The notes: generated by a model from the letters alone, not told the origin. Shown: positions 11,462 through 26,012, counted from the first letter of the stretch. The stretch: DNA of 64,000 nucleotides from Bolinopsis microptera (GCF_026151205.1 NC_087080.1:4443096-4507095); one strand, 5' to 3'. Numbers and translations: made by a program.

Positions 11462-12990
11462 GTGAATTTTAATGCAATTTATGAAATTGGTCTACGAGCT
11501 TCAGTATGGTGAAGGCAAAATTTGTATGAGTGGGAATCATGATTCACACCAGAACGTGACACAAACTAACCAATCAGAACACAGTATTCACACCACGTGA
11601 CATAAACTAACCACTCAGAGCACAGTGTTCTTAATCTTTGAGAGAGCTGACAATTTGCTGCTGGATAAATTTATTCGGATTTCCCGACGTTATTTATACT
11701 ACTCAACATATTAATAACGGTCGGTCGGTCATGAAAAATGTCATTACCAAGAGATAACCTCTAGGTCGATATCGCAATATTTAGTTGATGGTTTAATGGT
11801 CGACCGTCTCAGCTTGGGAAGCTGTATAACTCTAAAATATCTTTACGATTGAGCACCAGCTGATCAAGACTAATAGATTTTGATCACCGATTTGATACAA
11901 AATGGTTCACAATAAATTTGGTTACAAAAATTTATGGTAGACTAAAAGTAAATTTGTCGTTCTTAAGGTACTTAATACAACAAGCAGCTTACAGAAAACA
12001 ATCACATAGGTAAGAAATTACTAAACTTTAAATTCGCGTAGGTACTAAATCTCATAATGATACATGAATAAAAATGATGGTACTAAGCATCGTACGATTA
12101 TCTTATCAGTAAAGTATCTGGAATATCTGATTAATTAACTGATTTGTCACGTGCTGAAATGAACCTACACTAACTCCAAAACATCATTAATCACGTCGAA
12201 GAGTTCATTAATTCGCATTTTGATATGTGCGATTGAAGTCGTAAGTTTTGATTCTTTCTACGGAGAACTTAACAAATGCAATATCAAGATTAAGCTTATC
12301 TTCATATAGCTAGTACCCTTTAATATGTTGTTGGAAATTGCTCAGGAAAGATTTTGTATCTATATTTATCCATCGGTTGTGATTAATGGGTAAGAAAAAG
12401 AAGTTGATGCTCGTAATGGAGCAACAGTGTTTATAAACTTAAAGGCTCAATAATGTCATCATTATTCTATGATTAGAATTATATATGATTTAGGATTGCT
12501 TCTACAGTATCGAAGTGCGTTTTACAGTTATTAAATAAGCTTACTGCCACTAAGCACTACAGTAAGCTAATAATATGCTACTTCTATGTAACTATGAAAT
12601 GAATGATTAACGTCATCAACGTCAAATAAACGCAATTATAATTAATGATATCTGACAACGAATCACTCCTTGAAGTCAAGGACTGAAATATAAATAGAAC
12701 TTCTGATAATAAGGCACGAATTGAAATGAGTGTCACGTGTTATGAACAACTGTCACGTGTTAAGAAATGTTCGTTATCTCCACAAGATTATTATTAATTA
12801 AAAGCAGAATTGTATTGATGTCGAATATTCAACCTCTACAGCGAACTAAACAAATTCGATAGTGGGGATTAAGTGTTAACTTTATAGAGCTGGTTCACTT
12901 GAAATAATTTCGTACAAATTTCTCAAAATTTGCTCCACCCATTACTCGAGATAAATTAGCTCATAACTGTACCATTGCCAAAAAAATGCT

Positions 12991-13865
12991 TACCTTACTC
13001 GGGAATATTATAACCGGGATAAAGTGGTGGGTTTTGGAAGATTCCGCCATATTTTTCCCGGTCAAAAATTTTACCAGTCATAAAAAAAACCGCCGACTCA
13101 GATTATGGGGTTCCAAGGGGGTGGTGATCATCATATTTTACCTGAAGTCTCATATGTGCTAGAGAAGACTTTTGAAGCAGTGGATGGGGGGCTGTAACTT
13201 TATTGGCGTTTGCTACCATAATTTCGTTATAAAAATCACAATTTGGTTATAGAAATCAGATTTCAGGGTGGACCGTGATTCTCACTTCTCTTGCCCATGA
13301 ATCAGTGAATCGTAGAGAAGAAAACAATTTATATGTTATAGAAGAAAACGAAAATAATAATAATATATAATATATATCTTAAGCTCCAGCTGACCTTCAG
13401 AGCAGTAGCCCCATTAGCGGACAAAATGAAAGTCTTGTTAAGACAACAATACAACTTCGAATTTGACGGTCAGCAGCAGGGGGATATCAATAATGATAAT
13501 GGAGGGGACATTAGCGATAATGAGAATGAGAAAACGCTTTAATGAAGATTTGACTTATTATTGCTTAGATTTATTTTCCTTTAAATAGACGTATCTTTTT
13601 TTTTCTATTTCTGAGTAATATCAATAACTGAATATAAGGGCGACGGTAATGCTTGCCAGCATTGTGATAACTTCTTTAACAAGTAACAAAAACAGAAATT
13701 TCGTTGAAAATTTGAATACCTCTGAAAAAAAACGTGAAAGGTCGGCCACCGGTAAATACATGACCGGGATAATTTGGCGGGTTTTGGGAAAGTCCGCCAT
13801 ATTTTTCCCGGTCATTAATTTTCCCAGTCATAAATTAACCCGCTATAATATTCCCGAGTAAGGTA
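12991..13865. mobile_element. 875-bp TIR element flanked by TA (CCTTAC family)
   Basis: The left end is TA followed by CCTTACTCGGGAATATTATA. The right end is the exact reverse complement followed by TA. Just inside both ends is a related block with GGGTTTT...CCGCCATATTTTTCCCGGTC. The TA flanks and TIR suggest a Tc1/mariner-type non-autonomous element. The overlapping ORFs at 13621-13861 on both strands lie in the sub-terminal repeat and are not genes. Elements of the same style occur at 41527-42036, 38609-39806 and 51824-53361. Confidence 0.8.
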
Positions 13866-15529
13866 AGCGATTCATGGGGAAGTGAAGTTATGACGCTAAT
13901 ATTATTATTAATACAGAGTAGACACATTTATAATAAACGCTAACTAAAGTATATAATGTGACGCAACACTAACATTAACTTTCTAAATTGTACGTATATA
14001 TTTATACAAATAAAAACGTTATATAATGCTACGCAACACCAAAGTTAACTAACATTGATTTTCTGAATAAGCGTTCAACCGTACACGATTGAGTTTATCC
14101 GACCAAAATTTGTAGGATTTTCCGATTGCATTATTAAAATTTGTCCATGTTACTTCAACTCTTTAAAGTGACTAATAAATTAGGAGAAATAATGAGGATA
14201 ACGCGAAAATGATTCTTGTGAAGTGATTTATAATTGTTTGGACAGGAAAATTCATTACGAAGGGCCATTCATAATTTACCTACTTTATAACTAGTAGTCG
14301 ATAACTTAATAGTAACTTGATAATAAACTCAATAACTCAATAGCTCTTTTAGTCAACTTTTAGTCAACCGTAAAAACGTGTTACAGTAATACTTCATTTA
14401 ATGTATCTGTCCTTTACTAGCCTCAGACTAGCCTCAGACGTCAGAATCTGATTACAAAACATCTCATGATAACATTATTAAAACAAAGTGAAACGGAGCG
14501 ACACGTTTAATTGAATCGACATTCATTTAGAGCCGACAATATACTGCAGTTAATTCTAATGCGGTGGTTACCTTAAATCGGACGTTATATTTGAACGAAC
14601 ATTTTGTGAACGGAGGTAAGTAAAATTACAAAGTAAATCTCAAAAGTCAAAAGAAGAGTAATTGAGTGTCAACAGTATACTACTAGAAGTCAGTAATAAC
14701 TTTACAATAATGAAACATAGAGATCGTATATAAGCGCGGTTGTAAAATAAAACACATCATCACAACAATCTAAACCAAGTTAAAGAACAGACGTAAGAAG
14801 TTAACAACTTTCGTGGTAAATAAAGTGACGATGAAGCGTAAATACCATGTTCTGATTGGTTAGTTTGTGTCACACAATCTAAATCAGTTCAATAACGTAA
14901 CGATGAAGCGTGTCTAATAGCTTAATAGGCGCACCTAAACCTTATCCTACTGTTTATTTGTGATCTAAAATTCTTGTTAAGTAATTAAAGTTACTGAGTA
15001 GAGGCAGCCACCGGAACTTTAATTATAATTGAACTATGCTCTGTAAGTATGTAATTGCTGAAACTTCTTGTGAAGCAAATGTTTGATTTGAGATGAAAAT
15101 TGACATTTCCTTTCACGAAGCATATTATGTGATCGGTGTTGGGTTTCTACCATCTTGTAAGCAGACGACGAGAGTGCGGGAAGTGAAGACTGAAGAGCAC
15201 GTCTTATTGATCCGTCATGCACGTGTAATTAATCACTAATCAGTCATGCGCACCTAATTACGCAAGAAACTTGCAACTGATAATAATAGTGTAAGTAACA
15301 CAAAGCAGCCTTCGTGTTACCTTAATGTGACGTGACGTGGTGTGACGTCCTAACACGTGGTGTGACGTCATAACACGTGATGTGACGTCATACATCATAT
15401 TACGTGATGTGAAGCCTTATGAAGCGCTCGTAATGGAGAAAAGTCTCTAACGATTTTATTATGCGTATTGATGTGTAATGAAGGTTGTTTCTTAATTCTT
15501 TTATTTGCGAGAGTGAATTTTAAAAAAAT
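13866..15529. other. intergenic DNA; short CRE/E-box minisatellite near its right end
   Basis: No coding signal beyond chance ORFs. At about 15325-15415 a unit of roughly 20 bp (GTGTGACGTCATAACACGTG) repeats about four times, so each unit combines TGACGTCA and CACGTG-like palindromes. A phrase at about 14849-14877 is the reverse complement of one at about 11552, another dispersed repeat pair. Confidence 0.55.
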
Positions 15530-18500
15530 TTTAATTTGTTTTTGGGGTTGTAAAAATAAAAAAACATCTTCAAATATTCCCAATTAAAAACGGGGTAAAT
15601 TTAAAAATTTTTGGGTGGAAAATTTAAAATAATTTAAGAAAATTAAATTTTATGGTTGTTTTTTTCAAAAATTTGTTAAAGACTTTGGGTGTTAATGTTT
15701 TAAAGGCGCCCAAAATTTTAAAACCCTTTTTTTGTGTCTTAAATTTTTTAAAGTAAAAATTTTGGTTTGGGCACCCGGGAACAATTAAATTAAAAACTTT
15801 TGTGTTTTAATTTTCTAAAATTCTTGTGAAGAATTTTTTTTTTAAAATTTTTGATTTCTTTCCGGCTTTTTTCGGTGGGGGGGTTTTTTCCCTTTTAAAG
15901 CACCAAGGGGGTGGCAAAAAGGCACTGTTTTTTTTTTTCACTTATTATTAATAAACCACCCCCAAAAAACCCAGCCTTCAAAATATAGGTAAAAACCCAA
16001 CGCCTGGTTCCTTTTTTGGCGGATTTGGGGGGCAAACCCTTTGGGTGACTTCTTTCCCTGGTGTACTAAAAAAGGGGGAGCGACTTAATTCAAACTGAGT
16101 GGGGGTTTTAAGGGTCTTATGGAAAAGTTTTAAGTTTCATACAATTTTTTTAATAAAGAATTTTTTTTTAAATTTTTTTTTGCGAAAATAAATTAAAATC
16201 TTAAATACGGAAATTTATTTTGTTTTGGGGCTTATTTTATTTCAAAACCAAATTTTAAAAATATCGTTTTTTTAGCCAAAAAAAAAAATTTTAAATTATT
16301 TTTAATTTAAAAAATATATTTTTTTAACCTTTTTTTTTTTTTTTTTTGCAAAAATTTTAATTATAATGATTTCCCAAAGGAGGGAAAACCCCCTTTAATT
16401 TAATTTTCCCAAAATTTTTTCGGGAAAAATTTTTCCCCTTTCTTTTTTTAAAAGTTTGAAAAAAAATCATAGGGGGTTTTTAAAAACACGAAAAAAATTT
16501 TAAAAGGGAAATTTTATTCATTTAAAGGGTTTTTTAAAAAAATTTTTAAAATTTTTCACCTTTTTTGAAAAGCTTTTTTTAAAGGTTTCTTGTTAAAAAA
16601 GAGAACCGTTTTGAAAAAAAAAAATTTTTTAAAAATCCCAAAACTTTTTTTTTTGGGAACCCTTTTCGATTGGCCGGGTTTTTTTGGGATTTTTCGGGCA
16701 AAGATTTGACATCACGGGGTTTGTATTTTAAAAAAGTCTTTTGAGCCTTCTAGATTTGCTTTTATCCCCCTTTTTTTAAACCTTTATAATAGCTAAAAAC
16801 ATTTTTATTTTAAACTTTTTTCCTTTTTAAAGCAGACTTTATATTAACAGGGGGGAAATTTTTAAAGGGGTTTTTTCCCCGAATGTAAACCACATCCCAT
16901 CCACGAACTTTGAAAAGAAGGATTAATTTTGGTTTTTGAACAATTGATTAAAAGGGTTCTTTTTTAAAAAAAAAGGGAAACAAAATTTTGAAAAGGGGGG
17001 GCTTAAAATTTAAATTAACCCCGGAAACCAAACCCAAACAAGTTTATTTTTTAAATTTTTTTTAAAAAACCCGATTTTTTTTTTCCGAAATAATTTCCTT
17101 AAGGATCCAAACTAAAAGACCGTAGTAAATTAAATATTTACTTGGGTGCATTTTTTTTTACGGAAATTGAAAAGGTTAGGGAACTTTTTTTGCGACAGGG
17201 GTCAAATTTTTTGGGCCGTTTTAAAGTGGCCCCCTTTAAAAAAAATTTTTAACCCAACAAAAATTTGGAAAAAAAATTTTTTAATGAATAATAGGTTTTA
17301 AAGGAAAAGTGAATGGAAAAAAACTGCCCCAATGAAAAAAACCCAAATTTAAGGCACCCAAATTTAAGAATTTTTAAATTTTTTAGCAAATTTTAACCCC
17401 CCCAGCAATAACATTTTTTAAAAAGTTAGGTAGTTTTGGCCCCTCAAGGTATCCAAAAACCAATGAAATCATTTTCTAGGGGGCCCTTTTCCCCGTACCC
17501 CCCGGTTTCCCGTCCCCCAAAACCCCCTTTTGGTTTTTGGACAAAAAGGCCCCGCCGGAAAAAGGGGGGGAAAAAAAAGGGTTTTAAAAAAAATTAAAAC
17601 CAAAAGCCCCCAAAAAATTTTTAAAATTTTCCGATTATAGATTAAAAAAAAATTTGGAAATTGGGTTTTTTAGGTCTTTTTTTTTTTTTTAAAAAAAAAG
17701 GGGGGGGTTTTCTTTTGGTGATTAAATTTAAGAAAGGGGCCTGGGGTTTTTTCCCAAAATAAATTTTTAAAAATTTTAAAAAATTTTTTCTTTTTTTAAA
17801 AAATTTTTCCCCCTTTTTTTCCCCCCAAGAATTTTTGATTAATTTTAAAAAAATAAAAATTTTAAATTAATTTTTTTTTAAAATGCCTTTTTATCAATAT
17901 GTATAAAAAAAACCCCCAAAAAATATTTTGCAAAACGAATTTTTTATTTTTTAAAATTTTTAAATTTAAAAAATGGTAAGGTATTTTGAAAAAAAAAAGG
18001 GAAAAAATGGTTTATTAAGCCTTAAATTGTCCATAAGGTATCTACCCCCCCTTCAACGGTACTAGTTTTGAAATATATTTTGCCTAACCTTAAGGTCTGA
18101 ACGGGTTATGAAAATTCTGAATTTTCTACTGCCATGGTAACCATGACTATGAAAAAAGGGTTTGTCCTTCTGTAGTAAGGGAAGAAATGGGAGTCACAAG
18201 TGGCCCCCATACGAGCCCCGGTGTGGGAAATTTTGTGCGATCATGCTTAACCCCTAAAATTTTTTTGAAAAGGTGTGAATTTTTTGAAAAAAAGGGGGCC
18301 AAATTGCTTTTAATAAAAATCCTAAAATTAAAATTGATTAAAGGGTACAACGTTCCCTTTTTTTAAACCCGTGGGGGGTTTTTGTTTAAAGCTTTTAAAA
18401 ATAATTTTTTTTGAAAACTGCAATCACATTAGTAATTAAAACAAAATTTTAAAAGGTTTTAAAGTAGATTAAACTTTCAAATTCCCCTTTATTTTTAATT

Positions 18501-21500
18501 TTTTTCAATTTTCCCCGGTCTTAATAAATAAAAGGGGGAAAAAAAAAAAAGGGTTTGGGGGGTCCCATCCCCCCGGAAAAATTTACAATTTTTATTCAAT
18601 TTTAATTTTTAAGAAGAAATATTGAAACATTTTCCCCTTTAAGAAAACAATGTTGTCCCTAGGGTTAAACCGGGCCCAAAAAATTGGGGGTTTAAAAGTC
18701 ATTGGGAAGTCCATACAACTATTTTAACAAAATTTGGAAAAAATTTGAAAATTTTTCAAAAAATTAAAATAGTTTTTGAAATTTTTTGTAACTTTAAAAC
18801 ATAAATTGAAATATCAAGGAAAGATTTAAAAAATATTTTTTTTTTTTTTTTTAAAAATTTTTTTTTAAAGGTAGTTTTAGTTCCCAAAATTTTTTAAAAT
18901 TTTTAATTTTTTTTTAAATAGGTGTTTTTTTTCCTTTTCCCCCCCCTAGATGACTTGATTGAACCCTTAAAAAAGGAATTTTTTCCCAAAAAAAAATTTA
19001 TTTTAGGTTTTTGTTTTAAAATTTAAGCAAAAAAATTGGTTTTAAATTGTTTTTAATAAAGAAAAAATTTTTTTCCCCCCCCCAAAAAAACCCCCCCCCC
19101 GGGGAATTTTTTTACTTTTTTTTTTATTGGTACCCTTTTCCGTTTGGTTTTTTGCCGTAGTTAAAATTCAATTTTTAAATTATTCTTTTGGACCTCTGGA
19201 ACGTTTAACCCCTAAAATTTTTACAGGTTTATGTTTTTAAACTTGGGAAAAATTTTTCGAAATTTTTCAGTCAAATAAAATCAGGCCCTTTTTTAAAAAT
19301 TTCCATTTTGGGGTTATTTTTTCACGGCTTTGAAGGAAAATTTTTTTCCCCTTTCCCTTTTTTAACCTCAATTTGGTGAGGAACTTTTTTAGGGCAAAAA
19401 GCTTGTAAGTTTTAAATTTAAAAGAAAAAAAATCAATTTTAAATTCCCTAGAAAAACCCCTTTTTTAAACAAAAAAATTTTCCAAAAAACCAAATAAAAA
19501 TAACGAAAATAAAAAAATTTATTAAATGGCAAAAAAATTGAAAATAATAAATTTTAAAAAATTTCCCAAAATGAAAATAAAATTTATAAAATTTTACGAA
19601 AAATTTAATAGTTTTTAAAAAATCCTTTTAACAAATTTATTTTAAATCCAATTATTTTAGCAAATAATTCATATAAAAAAAAATTTTTTTTTGGTGGGGG
19701 TAATTGATCCAATTAGCAAAAAACCTTTTAAAAATTTTTTTTAAAATTTTTTTTTTTGAAATCACCCGGAGATGGACTTAAATTTTTAGTTAAAAAAATA
19801 AAGTGGAAAATTTTTCGGGGGGGGAAAAAAAACCCCCAAAACCAAAATTTTTAAAAATTCCGTAATTGGGAATCATCTCGATTACACTTTTTTATCTTCA
19901 AACTTTTCCCAAAAGTTTAAATGTTCTAAAACTTTGTCGTTTTTATTGACAAAAACCCATTTAGGGGGCCGGGGCCGGGAAACCCAAAAATTGAAACTAG
20001 GGGGATTCCGGCCGGGAAAACCCCCTCAATTTTGGGCAGAAAATTTGGCCCCAGTTTTTTCGGGTGATTTTTCGAAATTTTGGTAAAACTTTTGATTTCG
20101 GGCAAAAAATACCCTTTTTGATTTTCCAAAAGTTTTTATAATAGCATTAATAGTTAATCCAAAAAAAATAATGCTTTAAAAGCAAAATAAAAAATTTTAA
20201 ATCCTTTAAAATAATTTCATTCGCATTAATAATATTTCCCAAATAATTTCCCCGTATACCCCCAAATTCCCCCCCATTCCCCAAATAAAAATTCCATAAA
20301 CCCCCTTACGGTTTTTGATCAGGAAAAATCACCTTTTTGGGTTTTCCAAAATATAATTTAAAAATTCCAAGTCCCCCTGGTTGGAAAGGGGGGAATCAAA
20401 CCGGGCCCCCAATGGGAAAATTTTCCGGGGCCCCTAAGGGAAACCCAAACCCAATTTTAAATTTTTTTTTTTAAATGCAACGAAAAATTGGGTTTACTGA
20501 AAAAAATTACCTTTGAAAATTTTTAAAATGATCCTCCAAAATTTTCCCAAATTTGAAACAGTTTACCCCGGGTCCAGGGTCGGTTTTGGGGGGTTTAACG
20601 GAACCCAAAACCGGGGGGTTTTTTTCCCCCCCTTTTTATTTAAAAATGGATGGGTTTTTTTAAAAATTTAATTTTTCAAAAAAAAATTTTTTATTCTTTT
20701 AAAATGCTTTAAAATAAAATTTTTTTTAGCATTTATAAATTATTTGGAAGGGAAACTATAATCTTACTATAATGCATTATAATTTTTTATCTTTTTTAAA
20801 CTTTTCTATTTATTATAAAAATTTTTAAAAATTTTTATGCATTAATGTTTTTTTAAATGTATTTATAATTAATTTTAAATTAATGTTTTAAAAATTTTCC
20901 AAAAAAGGTGGTTTTTTTGGAAACCCCAAAAAATTTCCAATAAAAAATTTTTAAAACCCAAACCTGCGGAAAAATATTTTAAAAAATGGCCGTTTCCCCC
21001 AGAATCGGGGGTTTCCCGGAGGGAATCCGGTAGGGTTTCTTTTGGCTTTTTCCCCGGTCCGTAAATGTTTTCTGTGCAAAAAAAAAAAATTTTTTTAAAT
21101 TTTTTTTTGGGAAAATGGTCGGCTCGGGGTTTGAAATGTCCGAAAAAGTTTCAAAGGGAGTTCCCCGTCTGACAGTTGGGGGATTTTTTTCCCCGGGGTT
21201 TGCGGGGGTTTTTTAAAGCCCTAAAAAATTTTTTGGTGAATTTTGGTGCCCTTTTTTCAGATTCGGGGATTTGGGCCACATGAAAAAATAAATTTTGAAA
21301 AATTTTTTTTTGGGTTTAATGCGTAATTGGTTTTCTTTTTAATTTAAATTTGCATTATTTGCAATTTTTTTTGATTATTTGGATATAAAAAAAAAAAAGG
21401 GGTTTTTTTTGGGGAAAAATTAATTTTTGTAAAAAAAGGATAATTTTTTTTTAAAGTTTTAAAATATCGATTTATGGAATTTTTAATGCTTTTGGGGGGG

Positions 21501-24500
21501 GGTTTTTTTTAAAAGGATTTTGAATTTTTTCCCCTTTTTTTTAAATCTTTTTGCAATTAAATCAAAAAAAGCGATTTTTTTTTCTTTTTTAAAAAGGGGA
21601 TGTTAAAAAATTTATCCGATGAATTCTGTAACTTCTCTTGACTTTTTTAAAAATTTTGTCTTTCTTTTTTTAATCTCAGGAACCAATTTTGGGAAAAAAT
21701 TTTTGTTTTTACCCCCGGAAAATTTTAACCAGATGTGTGTGTTAAAATTTTGGGGGCGTTTCTTTATGTTAATGCTGTTTATTTAAAAATTTTACAATGG
21801 TTTTTAATTAAATTTTGGGGTTTTAATATAATTTTTTTAAAATTAGGATATAGAAAAAAAAAAAGGGGGTATTTTTTAAAAATTTTGGGGAAAAGTAAAG
21901 GGTTAAATTTTTTTTTAAAAATTTAAATTTTCCATTTTTTTTTGCATTTTTATAATGAAATATATATTTTTTAAATTTAAATTAAAATTTTAAAAATTTT
22001 AATTTTTTAAATTCCCTTTATTGCTAAATGTGGGGAAAAAAATTTAACTTTATTTAAGTTTTTTAAAAAACTCCAAAACCCCAAAAATTTTTAAATAAAA
22101 AGGGGGGGCCCCAAAAATAGAAAAGGTTATGACGGGAAGAAATTATTTAAAAATTTGCCCTTAAAAAAAATTAGTTTTTTACTTTAAAATTTTTAAAACT
22201 ATGTGTCAAAGAGTTAAAATAGTCTGATAAACAGGGGGGGAAAGGGGGGGGAAAAGGGGTAAATAAAAAAAAACCCAAAAAAAAATTTCAAAAATTCAGA
22301 TTTTCCTGTTACAAAAAATTGGAAAGGAAAAAAAGTTTTTTTTTTTACCAAACAGTAAAAAAAAATTTGGTTTTTTAAAAACAGCTTTTTTTTTAAAAAA
22401 AAAGGGGAAAAAAAGTAACATTTATTTATTTGAAAGAATTTTTGGGTTAAAATTTTTCCCCAAAAAAAAAAATTTTGAAAAAACAAAAAGAAAAAAAAAA
22501 ATTTTTGTCAAAAATTTTCAAATTTTTTTGAAAAAATATTGGGTGTAAAATCCTTCAAAAATTAAGGGTTTTTTTATCCCCTGTTTTAGCCCCAATCTTA
22601 CTTTATGATTTTTTTAATTTATTTTGAAAAAAAATTTTATAATTAAAAATTTTTTTTCCCTTAAATTTATAAATTTTTCGAAATTTAATATTAAAACTTT
22701 TGGGGTTTATTGGGGCTTTGAAACCCTAAACCTTTTTTCAAAACTTTTTAAAAAAGGTTTTAAATTTTTATTTTAAAGGGTAAAAGGGAGTTTTAGTATT
22801 GCTTTTTTGAAAAAATGAGAAAGAAATTGTTTTGGAGGTCGAGCGTGGTAACCCAACCCCCAAATTTTTTCCCTTTTAGGGGGTTGATGGGGGGGGTAAA
22901 AAAAATCTTGACCAGTAAAAAATAATGGGAAACTGCTGGCAAAATTTTTTTTTTAATTTTTTTGGGGAAAATTTTTTCCGGCGGGGGAATCAAGGATCCT
23001 GTCACGTGATTCGAGGTTCAATAAATTATTAAATTTCTTAAGCTAAAACCCGGCCGGGAAAAAAACAGGAACCCGCTTGGCAACCCTTTTTCCCTTTTGA
23101 TCCTTTAGTCGGGGTTTAATCGGTACGTCGGGTATTGTTATAAAATCAGTGAATAATTAATAACCTGTCAAAGGTTTTTTGTGATTTTAAAAGGCCGGAG
23201 GTTCCCTTTTTTTTTGATTTGGTCAAATGTTTTGCCCCCCCCATACCCCCCAAAAAAAAGCAAAATTCGAAATTGGGTTTTTTACCCTGCTCGCCTTCTG
23301 GAAAAAACGTTTTTAAATTTTTTTTAAAATTTTTTAAAAAAACTTTTTAACAATTTTTTTCTTTTAAATATAAAATGTTAAAGAAAATGGTTTTGAACAG
23401 TTTTTGAAAAAGGGTTTGGGTTTTCAGTTTTAAAAATTTAGCTAATCCATTTTTTTTAAATTAAATTGTTTTTTTTAAAAATTTTAAAATTCCCAAAAAA
23501 AACTACAGTTTTGAAATTTTTTTTTTAAAATTTTTAAAAATTTAAAATTTTTTTTTAAAAGGTTTTAAAAACCCTGTTTTAAAAAAAAAAAAATGGAATT
23601 TTTTTTTTCAAAAAAAAAAAAGACCCAAATTTTTTAATTTTTTTCCTCCCGTTACTTTTGGGACCCCGCCCTTTTTTCCCCCTTTCTTCCCATCCCGGGA
23701 ACAGATTGAACCCCTTTGGGTTTTTGAAAAAAACTTTTTTACTTTACTCGAAAGGCCCCCCATTTTTAACATCAGTACCCTTTTTTATTTTTACCGGAAA
23801 TGAATTTAAACATCACTTCCTTTTGTATTCCCAAATGTTGAAGGGGACTTTTACAAAAAACTTGTACAAATTGACTTACAGAACTAAATCGTAAACAAAT
23901 TTTATAAAGCTATGCCCCCTTTTAAAAACAATTTTAAATTTTCCCTTTTTAACCAAAATTTTTCCTTTATTCGAATTAATACATATATGTTTTGGCATTT
24001 TTAAAAAAGCAAATATCTTATTGGAAAAATTACCAAAGCTTTAAAGTTTAAAAAGTAAAAGCTTATATTTAAAATATTTTAAAATTTTTATTAAAAATTT
24101 TTATTCCCTTTAAAAAAAATTTTTTTTTTTCCAAAAAAAATTTTATAAATTAAATTTTTGTTTTTGTTTTCGGGGTAATTTACCAAATTCGCATTAAAAA
24201 TTAAAAATTTTTAAGATTTTATTTTTGTGTTGCCAAAAATTTTGGGGTGGGAAATGATTTATTACCAAAAAAGGGGCCCAAAGGGGGGGGTTCTGGGGGT
24301 TTTTTTGGGCCCCAAAAAGGACAAGGGTCATGGGAAATTTTGTTAAATAGCAAGGGGGTTTTTTTACTTAAAATTTTTGGGTTTTTAAATTTAACCCGTA
24401 GCGGGAATTTTTTTTAAATGTAAAGTAAACTCTTTCATTTTTTTAAAAAAAAAATTTTTTCCCCCCGGGGGGGGAAAAAAAAAAATTGTAAGGAGGGATT

Positions 24501-25713
24501 GGACCAACCCAAAAAATTTTTTATGCAAAACCGGTTTTAAAAATGATTTTTTTAATTTTGGGGGTTTAATTTACCTTTGGATTTTTTCAAAAAAGTATTT
24601 TTACCTTTTCAAAATTTAAAACAAATTTTGATTAAAGATTAAAAAAATGGTTAAAAAACTTTTTTTAAAACTTATAACGATATGAAGCTTTAATAATTTA
24701 AAAAAAATTAAAGATGTGACCCAATTTTAAAGTTATCCAATTTTTATTTTAAAGATATAATACAAAATTTTTAAACCATTTTTTTTTGAATCCCTGGGAG
24801 GGGAAAAAAAAAAAGAAAGAGGGGGAAGGAGAAAAGGAGGGGGAGAAGGGGGGGAAGGGGGGAAAAGGGAAAAAGAGGAGTGGAGGGGGGAAAAATGAAA
24901 AGAAAAGAAAGAGGAAAAGGGGAGTTTTAAAGAGTTTTAGGAATTTAAGAAGAATTGAAAAGGGGTTTTTTTAAAAAAAAATTTTTTTTTTAAAAAGGAA
25001 GGGAAGTTGAGGGGGGGGGGGAAAAATTTTTTTACAGGGGGGGGGGACCCGGGAAGGGGGGGGGGGAAGAAAAGGAAATTTTTTGGGGAGGTGGAAAAAA
25101 AGGGGGGAGAAAAAAAAAAGGGGAGGGAGAGGGGGGGAGGAAGGGGGGGGAAGGGGAGGGGGGGGGAAATGGGGGGGAAGAAAAGGGGGAAAGGAGAAGA
25201 AAAATGGTTTTTTGGAAAAGAAAGAAAGGGGGGGAAAAAAAAAAGGAAAAAAAGGAAATTTAAGGGGGGAAAATTAAAAAGGTTTTTTGGGCAAAAAGAA
25301 AAAATTTTTACAAAAAATTCAGGAAAACAGAAAAATGGCCCGTTAATTAATGCGGGGTTCCGGTAAATCCCCGGGGGGTTGAATTTTACTTTTCCCCCCG
25401 GTGTTTAAAATTTTTGGTTTTTCAAAAAAAGGAAAAAATTTTGCAATATTTGGGGGCAAAGGGGCCCCTTGGTAAAATATAAATGAAAAAGTGACTAAAT
25501 TTCCCCCTTTTCTAGTTTTAGAATTTCCCCGTTCCCGGGCCTTTTTGGGGGTTTAAATACTAAAGTATTCCACATTTGGTTTTGGTAACCCCAAAAAGGG
25601 TTCTTCCACCCCCAAGTGCTTGGGAATTTACTAAAAAAAACTTTTAAAAAAACTTTTTAAAGGTTGGGTCTAATTGGGTTAAATTTTAAATTTATTTTTT
25701 TTGCAAAACAAAA

Positions 25714-25744
<31 letters not shown>

Positions 25745-25875
25745 TTTTTTTAAAATAAATTTTTGGGTTATAAATAAAATGGTATTCTTTTTCATTAACG
25801 ATTATTGGTTATACTTTATTGCTATTTTTTTAAAAATTTTAAAAAGGGGGGGTTTTTTTTTTTTCCAAACTATTT
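15530..25875. other. homopolymer-inflated, probably low-quality consensus
   Basis: Starting around 15530, sequence texture changes abruptly: long runs of A, T, G or C replace normal complexity and few single bases remain between runs. Islands of more ordinary sequence occur at about 18030-18350, 22990-23160 and 23690-23900, including a TCACGTGA word and a CCATGGTAAC palindrome of the kind seen elsewhere in the window. From about 24790 to 25270 it is almost pure purine. The change ends at the 7-bp purine array at 25878. All ORFs in this interval are artefacts of the runs. I interpret the interval as real DNA with badly called run lengths, not as a biological satellite. Confidence 0.75.
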
Positions 25876-25877
25876 TA

Positions 25878-26012
25878 GGGGAGGGAGGAGGGAGGAGGGA
25901 GGAGGGAGGAGGGAGGAGGGAGGAGGGAGGAGGGAGGAGGGAGGAGGGAGGAGGGAGGAGGGAGGAGGGAGGAGGGAGGAGGGAGGAGGGAGGAGGGAGG
26001 AGGGAGGAGGGA
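25878..26012. repeat. (GGAGGGA)n heptamer array, about 19 units
   Basis: A near-perfect 7-bp purine repeat. Its G-runs could form quadruplexes and its all-purine strand a triplex. The plus-strand ORF reading EGGGRRE and the minus-strand ORF reading SSLLPPP are repeat shadows. Confidence 0.95.

Noticed and set aside
25007-25366. Gly/Lys/Arg-rich ORF (119 codons) that might suggest a low-complexity protein
   Set aside because: It lies in the purine-only, run-inflated segment; the composition is imposed by the sequence texture and the overlapping frame is open for the same reason.
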